Shown: positions 43,000 to 55,100 of the stretch, piece after piece | Layout of the letters: each line of letters opens with the position of its first letter | Numbering within the stretch: the first letter of the stretch is position 1 | NCBI RefSeq assembly: GCF_905163445.1 | Contig: NC_053193.1 | Span: forward strand, 3,038,001 to 3,102,000 | Direction: 5' to 3' | Source: Pararge aegeria | Lineage: Eukaryota > Arthropoda > Insecta > Lepidoptera > Nymphalidae | DNA: 64,000 bases | The notes under the pieces: model-generated | Seen by the model: the letters and a program-made list of their open reading frames with translations, nothing else | What the model was told of the DNA's origin: nothing | The model's database searches: none | Translations under genes and position numbers: made by a program

Positions 43000-45900
43000 A
43001 TGGCAAAGATGGTTTTCCCGTATGAAATTAAAAATGTCACCGAAGAAGAAGATAAATTAGCGAAGAAATATTACAAAGGTGAGATGTGCAGAACTTCTCT
43101 ATGCCTGTGTCAGTATCTGTCCATGTACTGCGAAATCGATCTCAAGCGACATTGCAAGCGACGCGCGAGGGACGGAGCGTGTAGGCATATATAAAACCTG
43201 ACCAGGAAAGTAAAAATTCTGTTCTGGGAACACCACATTTGCATTGCAATACATTTAACAGAGTAAAAATTTGTTTCGAAAAAAATAGTTAAATTTCAAT
43301 TTTTTTTATCCGCAATAGTACCTACCTATAGTTTTAAGAATAAGAATAAGAATATATTTATTTGCAAAATACACGTTTTAAAGCTGTTACATGGTTTAAA
43401 AGGTTTTAGGTTACAGTGTAGGTATTGCCATACATAGCGTGCAAAACTTAAGCATCATGCAAATAATGCAAAAAATGTAATTTTATTGTAAAAAAAATCA
43501 TTAACAATATAAAAGTTTAAACTTTAACCATTTTTGAGTTCAGTTCAAAATAAAGATGTCAACACCCCTTTCCACTAAACTTTAGATTAGATGTCATGTG
43601 ATTGATAGGTACAATACTTATAAATATACGAAATGTAATGTAATGTACGAAAAATTTGAAAACAATTGCGAAGAAGATTGCGAGAAACGGTGATAGCCTA
43701 GTGATTAGGACCTCGGCTTCACTTTTGGGGGCTTCTAGTGCGAATCCCCAGCACCTTTAACTTTTCTAAGTTACGTGCATTTCAAGCAATTCAAATATCA
43801 CTTGCTTGAAATTTAAAGGGACATCGTAAGGTAACCTACATGCCTGAGAAATCTCCATATCGTCCTCAAAGGCTTATGGAGTCCACCAATGGAGCCCATG
43901 GAGTCGCCAGTGTGATGGATTACGGCTTAAACCCTTATAGTACCCTGTGCCCTGTAGTGGGTCGGTAATGGGACGATATGATAATAATGAACATAATTGA
44001 GTTTTATTAAATCAATCCCTTTTAATTTACCGTTACCTTCAGGCTGTGTCCCCAGTAGGCAAACTGTTAGCGGCCGACTAAGTGAGCCGCAAAGTCGCGA
44101 ACTGAAATAATTCGAGTTAGCTGCAAACTCAGATCAATTTTCGTGCGTCGCAAGCAAACTGTTATGAATTAACCGCTTATTTAGGTCGACCGACTGAATT
44201 TACAAATTCAAAATTCATTTATAAATATACTACGACTATACACACATCGCCACCTAGCCCCAAAGTAACCATAGCCTGTGTCATGGGTACTAAGATGACT
44301 GATGAATACTTTTTTTGACCCGTCTGTTTTAGACTATTTCGAGACTCATAAATTCTCCGCGGTTAGTAGTTTTGAACTGGAGACTGTACATGATTATGAA
44401 GTAGCAAAAATTATACTAGGAATTAAATCTAACGCACGAGGAATAGACGAAGTAAACATGGATATGATTATTCTTACACTACCGACTACTCTTAACGTCA
44501 TCACAGCTATAGTTAATAAATCAATATTATCTACGAAATTTCCTTCATGCTGGAGAACAGCCTTAATCTTACCTTTACCCAAGAATAATAACCCATCTGA
44601 AATCAAGGATTTAAGGCCAATAAGTATTCTTCCATATCTTTCTAAGATTCTTGAAAAAGTTATTTACAACCAAGTCATAAAGTATTGCGAAAAAAATAAT
44701 TTATTACCATATTTTCAATCAGGGTTCAGGAAAAATCGTAGCACATCTTCCGCTTTATCAGACGTCATAGATGATTTACTCACATCCCAAGATGCCGGCC
44801 AGGGTAGTATCCTTGTTCTGCTAGACTTTTCTCATGCGTTCGACTCGATTAATATTAGGCTAACGCGTGCTAAACTTTCTTACTACGGGTTTTCTTCAGC
44901 AACAGTGCAATGGTTTGCTAGTTACCTTCAGAATAGAATGCAACAAGTGGTTATACGAAAAACCGATGGAAAAGACCTAGTTTCGACTCTAAAGTCTGTT
45001 AGTAGAGGTGTTCCTCAGGGGTCAATTTTGGGTCCTCTTTTATTTATTTTGTACTCTGCCGATATAATTAACTGTATGGAAAACTGTCAATATCATTCAT
45101 ACGCTGATGAGCTTCAAATTTATGTTCCTGTTAATCACCAAGACGTTAATAAAGCAGTCGGGCAATTGAATAAAGTCCTTGATAAAATTTCACTGTGGTG
45201 TCAACATAATGCTCTTATTCTTAACCCTATCAAGTCTAAATTTATGGTAATAGGATCTAAAAAGCAAGTTAGTAAAATTTTAGCTTGCCAGCCAAAGTTG
45301 AATATCAATGGAATATGCCTTGAACATGTAAGTGATGCTCGTAATCTAGGACTTCGAATGGATGAAAACTTACGTTTCGAAAAACATGTAGTGGAACTAG
45401 TACGAAACTGTTTTTATAGACTAAAAGTACTGTACAGGATTAGACCTTACATTAACATCAATCTTCGAATGAAACTTTGTGACACGCTGATACTTTCGAA
45501 ACTAAATTATTGTTTTACTGTTTATGGTCCATGTCTATTAGGTAAATCGTGGCGATTAATTCAGCGCACACAAAATGCTTGCGCCCGATTTTGCTTTACT
45601 ATTCCGCCCAGATCTCACATCAGTCCTTTTTTAAATGATCATGACCTACTAAACATGAAAAATAGATATAATCTGCTAGTAGGCACTCTTCTTTTTGGTG
45701 TTGTTAAAACAAAAGAAGCACCATACCCGTATAGGAAATTAGTTTGGCGCGACCCTTGCTACGGTAAAAGAACTACAGCGCCACCACTATCGATGCCACG
45801 CCACAGGTCTGCAGCATTTCGTGGCAGTTTTAAATATCTTGCCACCAAATGCTGGAACGACATCCCACCGCCTTTTAGAAATGCCAAATCAAAGTTTTGC

Positions 45901-46082
45901 TTTAAAAAATTATATCGCTATTATCTACTGAACATTCAAAAATCTAATGTGGCACTATCTTACAATAATAACTACTAAAAACTGAAAATTATTATCTGAC
46001 TAACATACTTTTCCATTACTACTTAAACAAAAATGAATTTTCATCTTCTTTCCATAATGAAGTTTACTTTCTTTTATAAAGT

Positions 46083-46114
<32 letters not shown>

Positions 46115-49100
46115 TTTTTATTGTTTTTATATGTGATTTCATAATTGGACTTCCCTCAACTAAATAGGTACTGACAGAATACCAGCGTTGTGGGTACATT
46201 AGTATCCGGAGCATTAAGCTGAGTCAAAACCTTTTTATTGGCACGACACATCATAGACTTAAGCTATTTATAATTAAGTACAAAATTTTTAAGTTACTCC
46301 GTATGTAAGTCTGTTTGTGTTGTTCTGGTAAATAAACAAATTCTATTCTATTCTATTCTATTTTATGAATAATATACATAAATACTTAAAACATACATAC
46401 AAACACCTAGACACCGAAAAACATTCATGCTCATCACACAAACATCCAGTTGTGGGAATCGAACCCACGGCCTTGGACTCAGAAAGCAGGTCGCTGCAAA
46501 CTGCGACAATCGGCCGTTTATTTCAAATAGGCCTAATATAAGCACTTTTGAAACGTCAAGTCTGTCTGTTTGCTGCAAGTCGGCCACTAACTGGGACAGT
46601 CGGCGCACGTAACGCCGAAAACTGCGTAAAGTGAGCGCAAAACTAGCTAACTATGGACACTCCATTTCAAATATATGGAAGAGCGTACTAAACCGATACG
46701 CCGCAAACTCAGTTGGCCGCTTACAGTTTTCCTACTGGGGACACAGCCTAATGGTACAATTTTCAGGCTGCATCACATTCAGTATCAAAATCATTAATCC
46801 CAGATAGACAGACAAAACTTAAAAAACGTGTTATTGGGCTACGATATCATTTAAAACATAATCAATATATGAGCTAAAACAGAGCAGTTCCAAGTACCAA
46901 AATCAAATACGGATTTACTTAAAGTATATAAATCAGATTGGGCTCAATTTCGGGGAACAGTGTGCTTATAAATAACCGATTTGCCTTCCACTTGGCTGTT
47001 CTCGAAATTGTCGCCGTAATAATCCTGTCACTGGCAGAAAGCTGTTCCGAGAATAGGAAGTTTGGCCTGGCCTTAGCGAATACATACAAGCCAGGAGTTA
47101 TTTTATTAGTGCCTTTGAACGTTGAATGTTATTGAATTTACATTACCTAGTAAATAGACGAGCTATAACTAAAGCGGTGATAGCCAAGTGGGTAAGGCTT
47201 TGGCTTTCCTTTCGTGGAGACCGAGTTCGAACTAGCACCACTAACTTTTCGGCGTGTGCTGGGATTCGAACACGGCCCCCCGAAAGTGAAGTCGAGCTCC
47301 TACGCACTGGGCTATCACCGCTTCACGAACATAGTGTTACTTGCCGGTGAAATTCCGATCAAAAGTTCCTAAAAATAGTCGGAACAATCAGGCAAACAGA
47401 CAAACCTTTTTGACGATTTTTTTTTGGTCAGGTTACATTCGACCATTCATTCGAGTGGGTCCGCACGGCTACTTCTGGATGGCGGGCTATGGTGATCACG
47501 CTGCAGACATATACAACCTCGATGTGAGACCCGATGATATTTGGGTGGTTGCCTTCTCTAGATCAGGTATTTACGAGTATAAAATGCCGAATTCTCCTGC
47601 GGATGTACACCGCACGCCGCGTCCTTTGGTACAGCAGCGGTGCTTTGACAATATGCGGCGCTAGCCACGACGGCACGGCACAAAAGCGATCGTATCTAAG
47701 CGAATGGACTTTACCTGCACGGCAAACAGGAGACAATTTTCTTCCCTAGGAGAGGATAAAAATGTATCTTTCTTCGACTTCACTTTCGGGGGAGCGAGTA
47801 CGAATCCCAGCACGCACCTCTATCTTTTCTTTGTTATATCTTAGCTAAAATAAAAAAGCGGAATCAATATCACGGCGAAGGAAAAAATCGTGAGGAAACC
47901 TGCATGCCTAAGAGTTCCCCATAATGTTTTTAAAGGTGTGTGGAGTCCAAAAATGTCTTAATCAGATTGACCACGGCCTTAACCTTTTCTCATTGTGGAA
48001 GGAGACCCGTGCCCTGTAATGGGCCGGTAATTATTTGATATGATGATGATGGATCAATTTTCAGGTACGACATGGCTACAAGAATTGCTATGGCTTCTGG
48101 AGAATAATCTAGATTACGATGGTGCTGCTAAAACACCTCTCACCAAACGATACGCATTTATTGAGTAAGTTATTTGTATCGTAATGTTTACCAGTTTAAT
48201 TTTTCCCCATTTTCCTCTTAACTTTTTGTAATTGTAAGTTCAGGAAAACAGGGTCTCTTAGAAAAATTTGGACCTTAAGTGGTCATACAATATAAAGTAG
48301 TCGTAATAAGAAGTTTTGAAAGCTTAGCTTAGGAACTTGCGTTGGTCTATTATATTCGACTAATGATAACGATAGTTCGATTCCTGGGTCAGTTCAAAAT
48401 TGTTGGGTACTTACTAGGTATTTTCTGTCAACTTGAAATTCTTAGAACAACATTCAAATAAATATGAAAAAAAAGAGAATTAAATAGTACGTTGCGTAGC
48501 TGTGGACATTAGGTCATCTCCTCAGCTCTGTGTTGCAGTCCCATGACAGAAGGTACCAGCCAAGGAATACTGCAATTTTCAGTAGGGACCCAAGGAGCCA
48601 GGCAGTGACATGATCTGACGTAGTGCTTTTATAGGTACTCCTTGGGTAAGTTATCGATACATAACAAAGAAAATACAAACACCTTATAACCTACTAATAA
48701 TTACAAATATAATCGTAAAAATTATACAAATTACAAGTATGAAAGTTGCAATAGTTTTGCAGTATTTTGTCACACTTCAAAGTGTTTTTTCACGAAAGGT
48801 GCTGTCAAGCACCTTTCGTGAAAAAACACTAGAACAATCGGAAAAGTGATCTAGTGTTTTTTCAGGTTCGACTTTATAACACATATTCAAATTCAAATTT
48901 AAAAACTATTAATTTTTGTAGGCCTATCACAGGCACTTATGAAGCGTTCATACATGATACATATATGTGTACATAATTTTAAGGGGATGGTGATAACTTC
49001 GTCCGCTAACTTAAACCTAAAGAAAGCTACGAGGGCTCCAAATGCGCCCTGGTCTAAGAAGAGCCCATAACAAACTTAGCCGGGTAAATTTTTTTTTGTT

Positions 49101-52100
49101 AAGTAAGCTATTTGTGTGTGTGTGTGTGTGTTTTAGATACCCAACGATGTCATCGGAAGTAAAGAAAGGGCCTCCTACAGCGGGAAACAGTTCCGGAGCG
49201 ACGGTCGATGACTTTAGGAACTTCCACACGCTTCAATCTCCACGATTCGTCAAAACCCACCTGCCTTTGTCGCTGCTTCCGCCTAAACTACTTGATACTG
49301 CAAAGGTAAAATATCCTTAAGACTGCCCATTGCTCAGTACCTTGAGGATACAATATTAAAATTTCATAACTAGCTCAAACTTTATATGTATCCGTTAAAA
49401 TAGTGCGCGTCCAGCTGCGTTTCCATCAGAAAATGCAACCGCGCGGTTTAAGAGATGAATTTTAATATGTATCTTTGATTCATATGTTAAAACACGTACC
49501 TTTTGCAACACATATCAACCAGCTAAGTCCTTACCAAAAAGTTATAGCTTAGGTAATAATAATACTTATCTAATATGTTGAATAACTTAAGTCGTAATTT
49601 CAAGGTCACTTAGATCGTTGACATCGTGGCTATTTTTAATATTTTCTTTTTGATTGTATTACTTGATCTATGTATTCATAGGTGTTCTACATAGCGAGGG
49701 ATCCCCGCGATGTGGCCGTATCGTTCCACTTCATGCACAAGCTGTTCAGGTACTTCGACGAGGATGTTCAGTTCACTGAATTTTGGGAGCTATTCAAGAA
49801 GGACTTATGTGAGTTTTCCCTTATATACATCGATATACTTCTGAAGGAATTAATCCAAAGTTATGACAGCCGTCTAGTTTATGTTGCTCGTCTGTTTTAT
49901 GTTGCTCGTCTGTTTTATTAAACTTCCGTGCCTCGGAAAGAACTTTATGTTTTCAATCCTGCACCTGATCTTTTTTTTTGTTATACTAGCAAAGCTTGCG
50001 CTTGACAACTATTATGCCTGATGCGCGCCATAGCTTAGTGGTCAAAGCGTTGAGGCCGCGTTTGCCAGATTCCGATTTTTTTTTATGTATTTCTTTTTAA
50101 ATTTATAGAACTTAAGAGATTAAATGATAATATAGCTTATGTTAGTTTAGTAATAATTTTCAGTGCTACATATGCCACTGTTTCCGCACATTGAAGAAGC
50201 TTGGACAAAACGTGATCACCCTAACATGACGTTCCTATTCTACGAAGAAATGCAAAAGGTAAGATCTGTTTATTTTCATCCAACTGGAAAGTTTGCCGTG
50301 TGGTCAGTTTGCTATATGGCTTAAACCTTAGTGTTTTTCCTGGAACCGAAAGATATCAATTCCGTTTGTCAGTTCTATCGACTTGATGATGATATTCTGA
50401 AGGTTATGAAAATTTTGCCTAACTGGCTATATTCCGCGAAAAACAACGTAGGTACAGATTCTCCTGCTTTTCGCAGAGTATAGCCATTTGCTCTTAATTT
50501 TCATAAAGACCAAATTGCTATACTCATGGAATGAAATGGTCATGGAATTCTGCAAAGTAACGCCTACTTCTATCCAATACATTCTGAAGACTTGATTATA
50601 CATGTTATTTACCAGTCGTTTTATATGGCGCAAATGTAAATTTTATCCTCACCAACTAAATGTTTTTTAGTTTTTTACCTCCCTTTATACCAATCAGGTG
50701 GTCATTTATGCTGCGCAGTAGCAAATAGTGGAATATCTACATGGTTTATTCCAAACTAAAATTTGGGATTATTCTAAGGAATTTTTAGACACTCTTTAGA
50801 GTATACAAACAAATTCCTTGGAAGCCATCAACGCTATAAGTTTCAAATAAACAGTTATTTTTATTAAAATTTTCAGGATCTGTGTAGTGTCATAGACAAA
50901 GTGTCCAAAGCTTTGGGCAAGGAGTATACAAACGAACAGAAGAAAAAGTTGGCAGAACATCTGAATTTCGAAAATATGAAAAAATCATCCACCCTTAAGT
51001 ACGGCAAAGAAGATAAGGACACCGAAATCAAGTTCATGAGGAAGGGTAAGTATTATTTGTTTACTTATGTATAACAAGCTAGCGTTGCACTGCGATAACA
51101 CTTATGCAGGCTAAGATCAAATATCATGGCCCCAGAATATAATAAATTGTACATCGTCGGAAAGAAGCAAGTGTACTCTTAAAAGTCCATGTGTTTTTTG
51201 GTAGACAGGAACATGGTTTATGAAGAGGACAAGACAGGTTTATCTGGGTGGCTCCAGCACTTCTATTGGTGTCTATTTCTTCTTCAGTATTTTAATAAGT
51301 ATGCTTATCTCAACCAATAAACGATCACTGCTGGAATTTAGTTACTGAGTTTAGATCACTGTGGGAACATTTACTTGGTGAGGATAATCTCACCTGGCGG
51401 TAAGTATTGTTGTATAATACAACAATATTATTATATATTATTCCCACCAGTCGAATTCAAACGAGTCGTAAGGAACCGCTGTACGCAGAAGTTTTGGAAA
51501 TATCAAAAGACCTATTAAGCAGTGGACGTTAGTCGGTTGATTTTATGATGAAATTGATGATGATAATGGGGATCGTGATGAAAAAGGGAAACAGGACAAA
51601 AGCAAATTTGAACAGCCGTATAACGTTTATTCCGTTATATTTCTACGAGGGTTTATATGTGTCTGCGTATCCAGGACTCGAACGAGGTGACCCTGGCGAA
51701 GCCAGACGGGTGGCCGCGCTCACAGCCGGAACTCGAACCGAATGACACGATACCAACCTTAAAAAATAAATACCAAATGATTAACACAAATTCCTTTTAA
51801 ATCCTCACTTAATATTTTGACTTAATAGCTTACTTAGCAACCAATGAACTTGATTTTGGCACGGAGCTAGTCTAAGATCCCGTTTAAGAAATTTATATCC
51901 TCATCTATTATTTACAACAGTAAATAAATAATTGATAGATAATAAACGCATCGACATATCGCGAATAGGTTTAGTCAAATCGCGTACGGATAGTATAAAA
52001 TAATATTTTTTTAAATTAAAATCTACTTCGCTCATAAGTTATTAAAAATTGTACACCAGTCGAGAGAACACAAAAGTACAAATAATTACTCACTGCGGCG

Positions 52101-55100
52101 TCAACTGCGTAAACCACATATTACAAGAAATATTTGTTAATTATTCTATTATAGGGCTTATTCAAAAACTAATGAAACATTATTGTTGCAACAATTTCTT
52201 CAAAAATACAAACAAAAAAAATATAAGAAGGAGATATGTAATTATTTATCAATATCTTGTGATCGCAAAACTTTGTCTAGGTTAAGGCAGTAGTCCACGA
52301 AGCTTTTTTCCCCTACCAGTTATCTCTTGACTGCAATCTCAATCTCACCTGGTAAAAGGTAAGTGATGATGCAGTCTAGGATGGTAGAGGGCTAACCTGT
52401 TTGGGAGTATGGTAGTCATACTCCTAATCGGTTTCTACGCGACATCGCACCGGAGGTTTAAATCGCTTAGCGGCACGTCTCTGTCTGTAGGGTGGTAACT
52501 AGCCACTGCCAAAACCTCTCACCAGACCAGACCAGAAAAAAATCTGAAATCATAAATTTCCAAATCGCCCCTGCCGGGATCGAACCCGGGACCTCCTACT
52601 TAAATTCACAGCGCTCACTGTTGCCCTAGGGAGGTCGTCAAAAACTTTACTTCGAAATATTTGACAATAGCGGTGAATAAATACTGACCAGTATGCGGGC
52701 GGAACCAGAGTTAAGGGTTAGAGGGCCACCGGAGTCGCCCCCGCAGACGTTCTGCCTTCCACCAGCGCAGCAGAGAGTTGAATCTATAACCACGTTGTTG
52801 CCGTAGATACGGGTGCAGAAGTCGTTGTCGATAATTTGCAAGTTCGCCTGCCTTAGAACTTGGTTTTGCGTGACAGGGTTGGCTGAAAGGTAAAATAAGG
52901 ATTTTAATATAAATGTTTTGTTGGATGCATGTGTGGTGTGACAAGAATGGATAAGATAAGCAATCAGTATATATGGAGTTAAAACTCGGCAACCAGAAAA
53001 AAATTCAAACCGGTTTCGGTCATTGACCCCGGGATTGGAATCATTTCGTTTCGTTTTTTAACCGGTTAAACAGAGAAATCGTTACTTATTTCATTTCACT
53101 GAATCGATTGAAATTAACTATATTACAAACTTTTCTAAATCTGAAGCGGTAGGACGTTTAAATGGTCATAAATTATTCCATGCACAACATTTTTCTTAAA
53201 CTGCTTGCTTTTTCTTTGAAATTAGGTAAAAGCGTCGTGACAGTATGGTATGCTATGAAGCAAATCTATTTGTAGATTAAGAAGATAGTATAAAAGGGGT
53301 TAAAAGTAGCGCCAATGACAGAAAATATGAAGGAATGAATGAATACACTTTTATTGTACACCAAAGAAAAAAAGTAGTTGCAGAGATATAAATACTGTCT
53401 TAATGCCTTATCGCTCCATAGCGATATCTTCCAGGCAACCAATGGCGTAAAAGGAAAAAACATTGAAAAGAGGTAAATATAATAGAGGGGGAAATATGAG
53501 AATTAAAAGGCTAGATGTAGTCATAGAAAATGCCCTGGGTTTTGCGTGTCTGAGTTAGCTGAAAGATTTAACTAAGGATTTGAATAAAAAAATTGCTGTA
53601 AGTACTAATGATCGAAATTGCGAATGAGATGGATATGTGGTGTGGCGAAAATGACTAGTTTTTAATAAACTTACCGTCACCAGTTCTGCCAAAACCAACA
53701 GCTGTAGCGAATTGACCGATATAGTTATCGTTACCACGGGCGAGGTTGATCCGATTAACTTGAGCTGAAACGAAGATTAAATAAGTTTGAAATATCAAAA
53801 ATTTGGCACCCGGTTGACGCAGTGGGCAGCGACTCTGCTTTCTGAGTTCAAGGCTGAGTTCGATTCCCACAACTGGAAAAATATTTGAGTGATGAACCGT
53901 AATGTTTTTCAGGAGAGCCGATATAGTAGTAGTCTAGTGCTTAAGACTTCGACTTCTCTTTCGGGGAGACCGAGTTTGATGCCCGGCACGTAGCTCTAAC
54001 TTTTCGGAGTAATGTGCGTTTTAAGCATTTAAATATCAGTTGCTTGACGAGGAAAGAAATCATCGTGAGGCATGCGTGAGAGTTCTCAAGGCGTGATGTC
54101 TCCCAATCTGGATTTGAACACCCTAACAGGTTAGCCCGCTACTATCTTAGGACTACATCCAAAGGCTCATCAGCAGTTCGATAATTTTGAAATTATCTGC
54201 TTGAACAAAAAATGAAACGAAATGCCAGAAAATTCTCGGTAAAGTTCTCAAAAGGCGTATAAAGTCTGGGAGACTTACGAGACAACTAAGAGAATATAAC
54301 GGTGAACGGGCAAAGCGACCTCGTGGCATGGATTCTTGTCTATGAGTCCTTACCAGAAGATGTCAAATTTTATGTTTGTCTAGTCTTTGTTTTGACGTTT
54401 AACAGGCCATCTAGAACTTTTATTTGTCAAAATGCATTACGGAAAATAGATATGCAACTTTAGCGTGTGAGTGATGATGACAAGATTATTAATTAAGAAC
54501 TTTTTGGACAACGTGAACCAGAAATGCGAAACAAAACTTAAATGGGCCTTACTTACAGTTCAAATTTGTTTTTATTCATCAAGTGTCCCCTAAACTTTAC
54601 GATCCGTCGAATCGGGACCGTAACTTTCGATAACTAACATCGTGAGTCATCACTTCTAGGAATCGACTAAATCACTATGCATCCGATTTAGGTGTTCGAT
54701 GTAGGTTTTGTGATAACTGTAGTGGACTGCTATTGACTATTGATTGATTGAAACCAAAGGATTCTCTACTCACCGTTTAATGTGACGGGACTGATAGTTA
54801 TAATTCCAACGTCATTGTTCAGATTGGCCATGTTGTAGTTTTCGTGTAAAGTGACTCTGGAGGTGACCAGCCGATTGCCTCCGCTGAAGAGCCGAATAGA
54901 TCCGAGGACGACTGTGAACTGAACCGCCTGGTTGCGTGCAGTCCTCCAGCAGTGAGCTGCTGTCACTAATCTGGAGTTGGACAGTAGAGAAGCACCGCAC
55001 ACCGATTCCCTTCCACCCACTAGATCAATGACCAGACCTGCCTGGAAAGTCATAATTTCTTATATTAATTACAAAGAAGCTCGTTATCGACAGGAGTAGT

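Larger units (their letters stand above)
44041..46750. mobile_element. TIR element containing nested SINE and LINE
   Basis: The left end AGGCTGTGTCCCCAGTAGGC then AAACTGTTAGCGGCC is matched in reverse at the right end: GGCCGCTTACAGTTTTCCTA then CTGGGGACACAGCCT. Inside lie a minus-strand SINE-A cut in two by a plus-strand LINE, plus a family I LINE scrap. Without insertions the host element would be only some hundreds of bases. I see no clear target duplication. It sits in sulfotransferase intron 1. Confidence 0.8.

Noticed and set aside
43079..43194. Continuation of the ORF beyond sulfotransferase exon 1
   Set aside because: The reading frame passes through a good GTGAGA donor; the family and the phase of exon 2 show that the coding part stops at 43078.
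51758..52688. Protease truncated after the active-site serine
   Set aside because: At first the C-terminal exon seemed missing because the frame after 52689 stops soon. The last exon is at 51757-51653 (GIVSFGSSSGCERG onward) after a SINE-C-bearing intron, so the gene is whole.
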